DNA of 64,000 bases from Daphnia pulex (taxonomy: Eukaryota; Arthropoda; Branchiopoda; Diplostraca; Daphniidae). The DNA lies in NCBI RefSeq assembly GCF_021134715.1, contig NC_060024.1, positions 9,982,001 through 10,046,000 of the forward strand, given 5' to 3'. The notes below the pieces were generated by a model. The model was not told the DNA's origin, ran no database searches, and worked only from the letters and a program-made list of their open reading frames with translations. Position numbers and translations under genes: made by a program. Below, piece by piece: positions 8,606 to 18,577 of this stretch (the stretch's first letter is position 1; each line of letters begins with the position of its first letter).

Positions 8606-11600
8606 CTAGATTTCTTTCCAGTAAGTCAAATCCATTGACGGAATGGAGTCACACGGAACTCTTTGATTCCTGCGAATAAACGGAAAAACATTTTTAAAAG
8701 ACATTTTTTTTTTGTTTTTTTGAAGACGTTAAAATCGATTGCATACGTTTCAATTGGTTGTATCATGGCGCGTGGCTGCATGTTCGTCACCGATCCATCG
8801 TTGTTGTCACAAATGAGTCGAGCCAAGCTCGACCGACGTATCTGGTTGAGTTGGTCTGCAATAAAGTATAGGATCGGTCACTCACTACCACGAATTAATT
8901 TTCATTTGCTTTCATTTCTACCTAATGTGAACGAATGGGGCTGGCCACCAATATCATAAAAGTAGCGATCGCCGTTCTTGGTTCTTTGAAATTGATTGGC
9001 CGTAATACATAGAGCAATGGGGCCCATTAGAGCCCCAGATTGGTACACGCTTAAGTGGTTTTCCAGCAGAGCGCCGATATAGAGATCAATATCGTCCACG
9101 GATTTATAGGCGGCCCTGAGAAGGTCGATGTTCTATGAGAAAGACCGGCGCGTTGTTAGCAAAATGATAACTAAACTCCTCTCGACTTTATCTATTTCTA
9201 TGCATCGTCTGTATGTGCATGCAAGTAGAGACTTTGATTGATAGCATACCTCAGGGAAAAAATCGACTATCAGTTCGTCGAACGATTCAACTTTTTGCAT
9301 TCCACAAAACTCGCGGAACTGGTTGTAGCCTGGAATGCCGTGTTCCCTACCTCGCTGAATGGTGATGGCAACCAAATCGGACCCGTACGCTTTTTGGCCA
9401 CTGAATCAAAGCCATTTCAAACTCAAATAGGCAATTCCAAGTAAATCTTTCGTCGAAAAAATGAACTCACATGTATAAATTGGAGGTCACTTCGCTGCTG
9501 TAGAGAGCGTCGATAGCTTGAGGTGGTTGTTTGGTCAGTCCACGTAGGGCGGAATCGAGAAATTCGGGATCGTCCACAAGGCGGGATGAGTCGAAGAAAT
9601 ATTGACTCAGCGAAAAACTTCTCTCCGTGTCTTCCTGATCAGCTGCGTCGAGAAGACTGAAAGGAAATTGCAATGGTGACAGCTCAATCTGATCGCTCGG
9701 ATTGCCGACAAATAAGAATATCGCATTTGTGTTATATATACTATAGAAATCCTTGGATAGAGGAATGCGTCACGCGGAATGCAGCAGCTGTGAAATCGTT
9801 TGATACCGACGGATCGATAGCCCCATCGTAGCCGTTGCCGTAACCACTGGATGGCAGTGCTAATCCACTATCGGCCATGACTTGAGAGCCTTTATTATCA
9901 AATTAGTTAGTACATTCCCAACATGCGACAGAAACGGAAATGTGAACTCGCCCAATAGTGAGGGAAGATATTCGTTGTAGGTGATGTGTTGCAATTGAGC
10001 AATCACAATTCGGCGTGCTTCCTGGAACAGGGTTTCGTCGTCCCATTGCGGATTGAGTCCTTGAAGCTCCTTGGCGATGCGATTATGTTCCCGTAAAAAT
10101 ATCAATTGGATAGCTGCGAGTTGAGGGTTCTCTTCCACTCGAACATCACCTTGTTCATTAAGATTCAATTAATTCTGAGGGGTGCGGATCGTATATTTCT
10201 TCTCTACGGTACTCTATGGGTTGTAGGAGCAATACATACCTGCTTGAAAGCACACTGCCAGCTCGTGATTAGGTTGGTTTTCGCATCCTGGTGCAATTGG
10301 AAACAATTCCCGGCCATCAACGTTTGACATTTTCATCAGTCCACCAACTCCCGAACGCAAATCATTCGACGTTGTGACATCACTTCCATAAATTTGAGAT
10401 CCGTCCAAATAATGGCTATTGCTGTTTAACTATAGGGGAAGAAATAAATCACTATTACCCTGTTCCCATTTTAGAAATGGGAACCTGAGAAATAAAAAAA
10501 AAAGATAAAGAACACCTGTTCGGCTATCCCGAAGGTGCAGCTCAAATCCAGGCCAACCTTGGAACGAGTAAAGCTCATACAGTTGATGCCATCGTAAGTG
10601 TAAAATGGATCTCCTATTTGTAGGAATTTTTATTAACCAAATTAATTTTTGATTTACTCATTTGTTTTTTACCCTGCGCTATTTCAATAGGCAGGCATTG
10701 GGGGTGCATGTCGTTGGGAGGAAGTAGTTGCCCTTGAGCGTCGCAACAGGCTGGGCTGGATCCATTTTCTGAATTAGAACTCGTTTACAGTGAAAATATG
10801 AAAGTGAAAAATGGGAAAATAATAATACCGAATGTAAAGTCCTCCGAAAGAGTTATGTCACTGTAAATGTAAAAAATGTCTTAATGTATTGACATTAATT
10901 TCTGTGTAAAAAAAAAGGGCTACACATTACTGCGTAATAAACTGGCCGAATGACATGACAGCCAAGGTGACATTAGCCGTTTCGTCGAGCCCATAAATCC
11001 GTATAGTATCAAAGCTAATTTCTCGTGCGTTTTTCAATTCGCTTCCGTCACTTGCCAGCCGAGGTGAATCGATTCCTGTTTCAATTAAGAGTAATTAGGC
11101 TTCCAATTAAAAAAATTAACAAGGTAATATCGCATCGAAATCACCGTTTCCGTAATGAGCTGGTAACAAGCGCTGGAAAATTGTATCACGTTGCCCCCAA
11201 CTCGGTTGCATTAGATTGTTGCAAGAACCGTCAAATGATCTGTATGTATTGACCGTAGGACAGGCAATTGTCTCCGGACAGGTCTTCTCGAGGACTGTAT
11301 CCCTCAGCGACAATTTTGGCAGCACTTTACCAGCCTCGTTCTCATTTAAGTTTATCCTGTCCAATCGAAATAACACACCCAAGGTTATTATATAGATTTC
11401 CACGAAGTACAAGTTATGAGATGACGTCAACCTTTCTTTGAGTTTTTTCGATGCTTCAACGACGCCGAGAGCTTCAACAGTTTTTTGTCGAGACTGATTA
11501 GAACTGCGCTTTTTCTCTAATACGTTTCTGCGTCCCGGGCATTTATTTTTATTGGAAATCAATCCGTCAGAAACTAGTCGCTTTTCAAGTTCAATCATAT

Positions 11601-11912
11601 TCTCAATTTCTCGCAGTCCATCTTGGGCAGCACTTTGTAAGTCACTGATAGCAATGCCATTCACCGAACCTGAATAAGAAACGTATTGAATAGCTTTTCA
11701 ACTATTTTTAATCAATGCAGAAACATCAGGCAACTTACTACTATGAAGGATGGCATTTCTATCAGGAAAATTTACTGACTCCTCACCCAACACACATTGC
11801 TATACATATTGAAAAGCATGATTATTTTCGTAGCGGAAAAGTGAAAGAGTTATACAAGTTGTAATACCTGAGCGAGTAAAGGCAAAAGGAAAATCAACAG
11901 AACAGTTTTCAT
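8606..11912 (-). CDS. Animal heme peroxidase (chorion peroxidase / peroxinectin type)
   Basis: Sixteen exons close as one 740-aa frame: 11912-11868, 11799-11739, 11669-11432, 11356-11145, 11075-10931, 10860-10829, 10768-10673, 10613-10516, 10429-10240, 10149-9952, 9889-9742, 9695-9471, 9400-9250, 9132-8922, 8855-8747, 8669-8606. Residues 1-15 are a signal peptide. Family hallmarks are present: [10 protein letters not shown] at the domain start, distal His234 (GQFITHDITLS), catalytic Arg376 (AGDVRVEEN) with the heme-ester Glu379, LREHNRIA, proximal His583 ([12 protein letters not shown]) and the closing VPCDSIPS. The enzyme should use H2O2 to oxidise phenols or cross-link tyrosines outside the cell (eggshell, cuticle or immunity); the exact role is inferred. 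Oddities: Thr233 replaces the Asp that forms the other heme ester in myeloperoxidase, exon 10 ends at a GC donor, and the intron 11357-11431 is open and 75 nt long. Confidence 0.92.
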
Positions 11913-12004
11913 GGCGGAGTACAACTATGGTACGTATAGTGATATGAAAACTTAACTAGATAGATGCTGGTTACTATCAGACTTACTGTGTGTTTTTTTT
12001 TTTT

Positions 12005-12013
12005 TTTTATATA
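12005..12013 (-). promoter_or_regulatory. TATA box of the peroxidase gene
   Basis: TATATAAAA on the minus strand next to a T-rich run, about 95 bp upstream of the ATG. Confidence 0.55.
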
Positions 12014-12518
12014 CGACGCAAGAGCCGGAACTACAGCCGGTATTGATAAGTTGAATGGGCAAATGCATTATTGATTTTACGTTATCAACCAGGATCTGTG
12101 ACACGCGTAATAAACGACGTGCTATGTTCATATTTATTTAAGCCGGTCCAATAGTCCGCTCATTATTTGAATTTTAGATTAATATGGTGCGATCGCTTTA
12201 GTTTATATTTTAAATGCTATGTACACAATTTTGTTTTTCTTATTTTGGTTTTCCAATTGTCTCTAGTATCTACTAAATCATTAAAATAAATTCACAACGA
12301 ATTGTGTAGAGAAATTAGTGATTGTATTCAAAATTCTTTTTGGTGACGAAGTTGGAAAGGTTTTAATGGAAAGGTGAATCAATCTTTCTACAATTTTACA
12401 ATAGCCTGCGAAACACTCGAGCAGTGAGTGCAGATACCAAGAGTGTTTAGTGTTTATATAACAAATGTTCATTGCTTATGACTAAAATATTGAAATATTA
12501 TTATTACAAATGTGTTAT
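12014..12518. other. Intergenic: peroxidase upstream and cuticle-1 3' UTR
   Basis: Holds the upstream region of the peroxidase gene and, nearer 12300-12518, AT-rich DNA that fits the 3' UTR of the minus-strand cuticle gene. No other gene is seen. Confidence 0.4.
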
Positions 12519-13645
12519 TTAGAATGAAGAAGTCGTGTCTCTCTGGGCGGCGGCGGCGGCTGCGGCGGCTGCGTTAAAAGATCTGAAGAATTCGGCACGG
12601 GCGGCAGCTACGTCGGGTGTTTCCTGAACCTGCTGAGGGAGACCGTACTGGTCCACCACAACGGGTTGATAGCTGCCTGACCAGCTCTTTTGCTGAGGAG
12701 CTACCCAGCTCTTTTCTTGAGGTGCAGCCCAGCTTTTTTGCTGAGGGACGACAACGTTTTGTTGTTGGGGAACGCGAGCAGCTGCCTCTCTGAATGAAGC
12801 GAAGAAAGCATTTCGTGCTGCTTGGACCTCGGGAGTGTCTTGCACTGGCTGGGGCGGGCCATACTGGACTGGTTGAGCAGATGCCCAAGTAGGTGTAGGA
12901 GCGACCCAGGATTTTTGTGCTGCAGGAGCAACCCAGTTGGTTACCGGAGCGGTCCAGGTCTTTTTAGCGGGGACAACAACGTTCTCCTCCTTGGGAACAC
13001 GGGCAGCAGCGATTCTGAAAGTATTGAAAAATTCTGCCTTTGCAGCTGCGACTTCAGGGGTGTCTTGAACAGACTGGGGAAGGCCTGGCTGTGCTTGAAC
13101 AGTGTTCCATCTGGTAGTCGGAGGAGCAGTCCAGGCGATTTGTTGGACAGGCACCGGGGCCGGGACGGATTTCTTTGGCTGGGGAGCTACCCACTGTTCC
13201 TGGTTGGGTGAAGCAGCTCTGGCAGCGGCTAGGGCGGCAGCATGAGCGGCCAAATGAGCAGAACGAGCAGCAGCTACTTCAGGGGTTTCTTGGGTGTAGT
13301 CGTTATCAACACGATAACCGTTTTCATCGGCGATGTAGTTGACGCGGATCTCTCTGCCTTCCGGGTTGATGTAGGCGTAGCTGCCTACTTGGTTTCCTCG
13401 GGCATCCCTGTGAGTCTCAGCCGATTGACCTGGATGAGAATAGCCAAACTTGGCCTGGCCAAATCCGTCTTGCGATTGAAATTGACGGGCAATGTCGCTA
13501 TAGGCTCCCGTGTTGCCCCATGTTTGGCCGGAAACGGCGCAAGCCAACAAAAGAAGCGCTGCCACCTGTCGAGAAATGATTTGTCACTTAAGTGTTTCTA
13601 TGTAACGTTTGAATTTGAAATTGTATGGCTTACCGAAGTCTTCAT
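12519..13645 (-). CDS. RR-type cuticle protein 1 (chitin-binding)
   Basis: Exon 1 is 13645-13634 (MKTS) and exon 2 is 13565-12519, phase 0; 352 aa. The signal peptide is residues 1-17. Residues about 35-100 form the chitin_bind_4 (Rebers-Riddiford, RR) domain: GSYAYINPEGREIRVNYIAD then ENGYR. The rest is low-complexity: Ala-rich segments, three diverged units of about 60 residues containing VQDTPEVAAAKAEFF-like sequence, and Trp-Ala-Pro-Gln-Gln stretches; a run of Ala lies near the C-terminus. RR proteins bind chitin fibres in the extracellular cuticle, and Gln/Lys-rich linkers can be cross-linked. It is divergently paired with cuticle protein 2 across about 910 bp. The 12-nt first coding exon is typical of arthropod cuticle genes. 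Confidence 0.92.
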
Positions 13646-13715
13646 GATTATTCGCGTGCTAAAGGTAGATAAGCACTGGAAAGATTAGTTTGAATTTCTC
13701 AGTGTTGGGATGTGC

Positions 13716-13722
13716 TTTTATA
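13716..13722 (-). promoter_or_regulatory. TATA box of cuticle protein 1
   Basis: TATAAAA (minus strand, followed by GC), 71 bp upstream of the ATG. Confidence 0.7.
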
Positions 13723-14477
13723 CCGATGGACTCGTAGGTGGACTCGCCCTGAGCAAGGTCTCCCTTTCGGGAAGGAACAAAAAATAAAGTTCTTCCGTGT
13801 ACATTCCACTTGAAGGTGGAAATGCCTCCGCCCATCTCACACGACTCCCGCCAGCTAAAATCCACGTATCGAAGGGAGAGAGAGGAACGAGTCTCTTCTC
13901 GTGACTTCTTTGTGTGTGTGTGTGTGAAAGTCGATTTGGATCTCATATAAGGCGACCTTCAATCGAAAAATAATCAAGGCGCTGGATACCAGTCAAACTT
14001 GTTTGTTTTTTTGTCTCTTTTAAACGCGAAAGCAGCAAAAAACCAGAAGCGCGCTGCATCTTGAGAGACTCCCCTTGTGAATCCCTATATAGTGCATGAT
14101 ACCTTTCTCTAGAAGAAGCCATGGGATGTGTGGGGGAACAAGGTCTTCCAATATAAGGTCATTACTTTTACTCTCCCGATTTAGTAAAAAAATGGAAACT
14201 CTCAAGCTTTGTACTACTTGCGGCTAAAAAAGCAAGTTTGACTTTGGGACGTAATCTTTTGGGTGGGGCAGATTTTCGTGTGAAGGAGGTTCCAAAGGCT
14301 ATACACCATTTGACCGATTATTTATGCATATAGTCATGGTGATGTTTGGCGTGTCCCTGAAATCTTTTTGGGATTATTGGGAAGCGTTTCAGAGCTCACC
14401 TTTCATTAAAAAAACAAAAAAACTGTAACACTTCTCGCATTGAGTAGCTAGCGGCTAGCAACTGTCGTCATCGCGGG
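13723..14477. promoter_or_regulatory. Shared divergent promoter region of the two cuticle genes
   Basis: This interval separates the outward-facing TATA boxes of the two cuticle genes. It includes a short GT run near 13910-13925. The head-to-head arrangement suggests shared moult-stage enhancers, but I cannot assign specific receptor sites. Confidence 0.45.
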
Positions 14478-14487
14478 TATATATAAA
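14478..14487 (+). promoter_or_regulatory. TATA box of cuticle protein 2
   Basis: TATATATAAA, 79 bp upstream of the ATG; a TCAGT initiator-like site lies at about 14522, roughly 35-40 bp downstream of the box. Confidence 0.7.
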
Positions 14488-14556
14488 CCGAACGCAATCT
14501 CGAAAAATACAAACCAACCCTCTCAGTGCGATTTCTTCTTCAGCACGCGAATAATC

Positions 14557-15760
14557 ATGAAAACTTCGGTAAGACAATTAGGCGCCAAATTCAAAGATGT
14601 CACTTGAAAAAAGCAATTTTTAATGACGTGTCTTAATTTTTCTACAGGTTGCAGCTATTCTTTTGCTGGCTTGTGCCGTGTCCGGCAGATGGGTTCAGCA
14701 ACCAACGACGAGCGATGTGGCCCGTCAATTCCAATCGCAAGACGGCTTCGGCCAGGCCAAGTTTGGCTATTCTCATCCAGGTCAATCGGCTGAAACTCAT
14801 CGAGATGCCAAAGGAAACCAAGTCGGCAGCTACGCCTACATCAGCCCGGAAGGCAGAGAGATCCGCGTCAACTACATCGCCGATGAACACGGTTATCGCG
14901 TTGACAATGACCACACCCAAGAGACGGCTGAAGTTGCTGCTGCCCGCTCTTCTCACTTGGCCGCCCATGCCGCTGCCCTAGCCGCTGCCAGAGCTGCCAC
15001 ACCCGACCAGGAGCAGTGGGATGCACCCCAGCCGATCAAAAGCAAACCTGTTGTACCGGTGCCCCAACAGCAGAGCTGGTCTGCCCCTCAACAAACCACT
15101 TGGGAAACTCCTCAGAGATCCTGGTCTGCCCCTCAACAAACCACATGGGAAGCTCCTCAGAGATCCTGGGCCGCTGCTGAACCGGTCCAAGTCAACTATG
15201 GCTTGCCCCAACCCGTAGAAGACACCCCCGAAGTCAGAGCAGCCAAAGCGGAATTTTACGCAAGTTATCGGGAGGCTGCTGCTCGCGCACCCCAGGAAGA
15301 GAACGTCATCGCTCCTCAACAGACAAATTGGGACGCCCCTCAACAAAAGAGCTGGACCGCTCCTCAGCAGGACACCTGGTCCGCTCCTCAACAAAACACC
15401 TGGTCCGCCCCTCAACAGAGCACCTGGGTCGCCCCTCAATCAGTTCAACCTTCAACGAGTGACACGGCCCGTCAGTATCAATCTCAAGACGGTTTCGGCC
15501 AGGCCAAGTTCGGATATTCCCACCCTGGCCAATCTGCTGAAACACACCGAGACGCTCAAGGTAACCAAGTTGGCAGCTATGCATACATCAACCCGGAAGG
15601 CAGAGAGATCCGTGTCAACTACATCGCCGATAAAAACGGTTTCCGGGTTGATAACGACCACACCCAAGAAACAGCTGAGGTGGCAGCGGCCCGCTCTTCT
15701 CACATGGCTGCACATGCCGCTGCATTAGCCGCCGCCAAAGCCGCTTCACCAAACCAATAA
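14557..15760 (+). CDS. RR-type cuticle protein 2 with two chitin-binding domains
   Basis: Exon 1 is 14557-14568 (MKTS) and exon 2 is 14648-15760, phase 0; 374 aa with a signal peptide at residues 1-17. Two RR domains occur, at about residues 35-100 and 275-340. They are very alike: both start QSQDGFGQAKFGYSHPGQSA and contain PEGREIRVNYIAD, followed by EHGYR in the first and KNGFR in the second. Between them lie a PVEDTPEVRAAKAEF unit and about a dozen 8-9 residue repeats of the type SAPQQTTWE. An Ala-rich AAHAAALAAA tail follows each domain. Two RR domains could bridge separate chitin fibres (inference). It is the divergent partner of cuticle protein 1; the intron position and signal peptide are shared, so the two arose by duplication. 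Confidence 0.93.
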
Positions 15761-17966
15761 GATCGTCTCCAGCAGCTCAGATTATAGCCTAAACATTTGC
15801 AAACCGTGATACAATTCTTTTTTAATTCCTAGTTGAATTTTTGAAATGTTCCCTCTTTTGGACATGAGAGCGTGCCCATTGGTGTATTTGCTCGTACCAA
15901 CTTTTGTATGCCATGTGTTGACTAAAGGATGACGTGAAAAAACAAAAAAACTTGTTGAAATATCGAATATATCTGTTCGAGTCTGGTGCGGGAGAGAGCT
16001 TCTAATACATGCAAAACAAATTACAGCAATGTCATAATGTTCATGCTGCGCTTGGGAACCTATAGTTAGTAGCTACGGGCTATACATTGAATATATACCT
16101 ATGCGGTGAATGCAAAGAGATGTAGTATGTGCAACAGAATTAGGAATTCTATTACTGTCTTTTTTTATTTGGGATTTAAAAAAAAAAGGAGTTGGCCGTA
16201 AGGAAAAATGCAGTGCAGATTCTTGTTGAAATACCAGAAATTCTATGAAATGTGATTATAAGCCCTTGTAAAATCCGACACAAACTCGGTCTTTATGAAC
16301 GTGATTCTGCAGTTTCTGCACTGATTGGTGCAGTTTCATCAGGTTGAAAAGTGACACAGAGTAGAGCACATGTATGTAACCGTACGTACTCGGTGAAATG
16401 GCTTTTTTGTTTGTTTGAACACCTCGGAAGATTTTCAGTCTGTGAGACCAGTGCCACCTATTGCATTTCTAAACAACCCAATTTTGAAATTACTTGGCGC
16501 GAAATCTTCCTGTAATAAGAAAATAAACTTTTTTAACTAGTTAAATCACAACTACAAAAAAAACTCTTAAAAGTTTATAAAAAATCTTCATAAAATGGCA
16601 GCACTGCTTCCCCTTCAAAGTTCTCACGAAAGTTAGTCTGCAGTGTGTGCAAACTGAACTGCAAAACAGCAAAAATAAAAATCATCCTGTTGGCTCGAAA
16701 GATCAGTAAGGAGAAGATGATGCTGCCTGTTCTACCAAGTGTTGTATCTAAATTCTAGCCATTGAATTGTTATAATGTAGTGTGAGTCTGTCCCGTTTTC
16801 TTTTACTTCTCGATGGCCCAATAGAGGTGTTAGACCTACCTATGGTGTCCCGAACCACACGTGGTTAAAATTAAGCAGTCAAGTCAAGAAAATGTTCGAA
16901 ACAGCCCAGGATTCCCAGATAAAATCGTGCTAGAAGTGAATCATGGGTTATTTCGCCTGGATAGTTTAAAATCTCCATGTTGAAAAAGAAGTGAGCTAGT
17001 ACTACCTCTGGATGTATTGTTCACTTTGCTTTATCGAACCAAAGTCACCCCCAGCACTCATCTCAAATAAAACAATAAGTGTTTGAAATGCCTGTGCTAA
17101 TGAAGAAGTAGTGCTAATGAAGAAGTAGTGCTAAAGAATAAGTTCTTGATGAAGTGAACTCTAAACATTCAGTGTCAACAACTACCTACATTTACTGCCA
17201 GACACTAAACGTTTTACCTGAAAAAGCAAGAATCTCAATCTCTAAATTATGTGGGAATCAACATGGATTATTATTTCTCCTCTCAGGCTCTCAGAATATT
17301 TGGGTTACGACCGATAAAGGCGCAAGTACCGGTTCATTGCAAGAAGCGTCTTTGCGAAGGAACTGGCAGCCAGGAAGAAATTGACGGTGGCGAATAAACT
17401 TATTGCCTTGGAGGGTCGTAACATCGATTCTCTAACAGTTTCTTGCTGTATTGGTGCTTCAAGTTGTGACGCGCACTTTGTTGACTTTCGCCTTATGATG
17501 ATTGGATTCGCTATCAAGAAGGAAAGCGTGGTCCAGTCCAACAGCCACAAAAAAGCTGGAACGGTCGCTGGACAGAAAAAGTGCAACATTTTTCCGTCGG
17601 CTGTTGTCAACAAAATTCTAGTCTATCCTCGAGTACACGTGCCCCAGTTATGCGCCACTGGGAACCTTCTACTACACCTAATACGCGAAGAGGACGGACT
17701 TATAGCAGGCTTTATCAAGGACTGGTGGAGTTTTTGTTGGCGACACCAAGATTTCACGTTTCCGTAAGTTAGCATATAGTCTATAGACTCCCAAGGAAGA
17801 CGTTACTTTGGTATTTCAGTTTATTGATCTTGAATTAAATATGTGGTTTCTATTTCATTAAGACTGATTATCGTAATCCCCCGATAGAATTTTGACTTAA
17901 ACATTTGAAGATGTTATTTCTCTTTCACTGCAAAATCATTTTGTGCTAGCACTTTATTGAAATCAA
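15761..17966. other. Intergenic; cuticle-2 3' UTR, then no supported gene
   Basis: The 3' UTR of cuticle protein 2 occupies the first few hundred bases. A 20-bp unit containing GCTAATGAAGAAGTA is tandemly repeated near 17095-17140. Overlapping frames on both strands at 17280-17770 (128 codons on plus) lack starts, partners and recognisable motifs; a degraded exon is possible but not shown. Confidence 0.4.
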
Positions 17967-18053
17967 GCCTTCTTAGCTCAGTGGTAGAGCGTTGGTCTTG
18001 TATCATTGATGTAAGGGAACCAAAGGCCGGGAGTTCGATCCTCTCAGGAGGCA
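17967..18053 (+). tRNA. tRNA-Thr (anticodon TGT), apparently with a 15-nt intron
   Basis: All cloverleaf arms pair: acceptor GCCTTCT with AGGAGGC (one G-U), D arm GCTC...GAGC, anticodon stem TTGGT with ACCAA, variable loop AGGCC, T arm GGGAG-TTCGATC-CTCTC (one G-U), discriminator A. The anticodon loop reads CTTGTA plus A only if 18003-18017 (TCATTGATGTAAGGG) is removed, exactly the canonical intron site between positions 37 and 38. That places anticodon TGT at 17999-18001. A TTTT run at 18057-18060 would end Pol III transcription. Without an intron the anticodon loop would be 22 nt, so the alternative is a pseudogene with an insertion. Confidence 0.8.
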
Positions 18054-18577
18054 TTGTTTTAGGTTCACAAGTGATTCTATTTACCATTATTTAAGTTGAA
18101 ATAATGAAATGATATTGTCAACAATTACAAATTCAACATAAGTTATTATAATTTATCTACAATATTTGGGTTTTATTTAGTTTAAAAAAAATTATTATCA
18201 GTTTTAGATGAAATAAAAAAGCAGGCGAATTTTTATTGATTTGATAACGAAATTTATTGTCGATACATTTTTATCCAATGTCATTTCTAGTTTCATGTGC
18301 GCTGCAAAACAGTATCAAGATAGCCCTAGGTCCGCAGCTACGAGTTGAGTCTAGCAACTTTCTCCTGTGAGTGTTAATAAGTGCAGTGACCATAAGTGGG
18401 TCAGTTATGTAAAAACCTGATAAAAAAGATGAGCTTTCTCCGCAGCTTTAAACAACACGCTTTCACCACGGCTTCTGCAACCGAAGAAATCGTAGCATTT
18501 CGTAAGTTAAAGTCTCCAAGACAAGTTTACTCTAAAAATTCATTTGAACTGGACTAGTCCGGATCATTGAATTCAAA
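18054..18577. other. Upstream region of Tret-1 with possible upstream coding exon
   Basis: An ATG at 18429 opens 73 nt ending at a GTAAGT donor (18501|18502). Joined to the AG at 18556-18557, it enters the Tret-1 frame and would add about 31 residues before the ATG used here. The implied intron is 56 bp, short but possible. The rest is AT-rich and featureless. Confidence 0.35.

Noticed and set aside
12822-13688. Two plus-strand open frames of 129 and 148 codons
   Set aside because: Shadows of the cuticle protein 1 coding exon; no start context or domain.
14978-15439. 153-codon minus-strand open frame with Gly/Leu/Arg repeats
   Set aside because: Antisense of the Trp-Ala-Pro-Gln-Gln repeats of cuticle protein 2.
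17281-17772. Overlapping frames on both strands, one with a hydrophobic stretch vaguely like a chemoreceptor exon
   Set aside because: No conserved motif, no start, no splice partner and frames broken in the middle; resemblance too weak to name.
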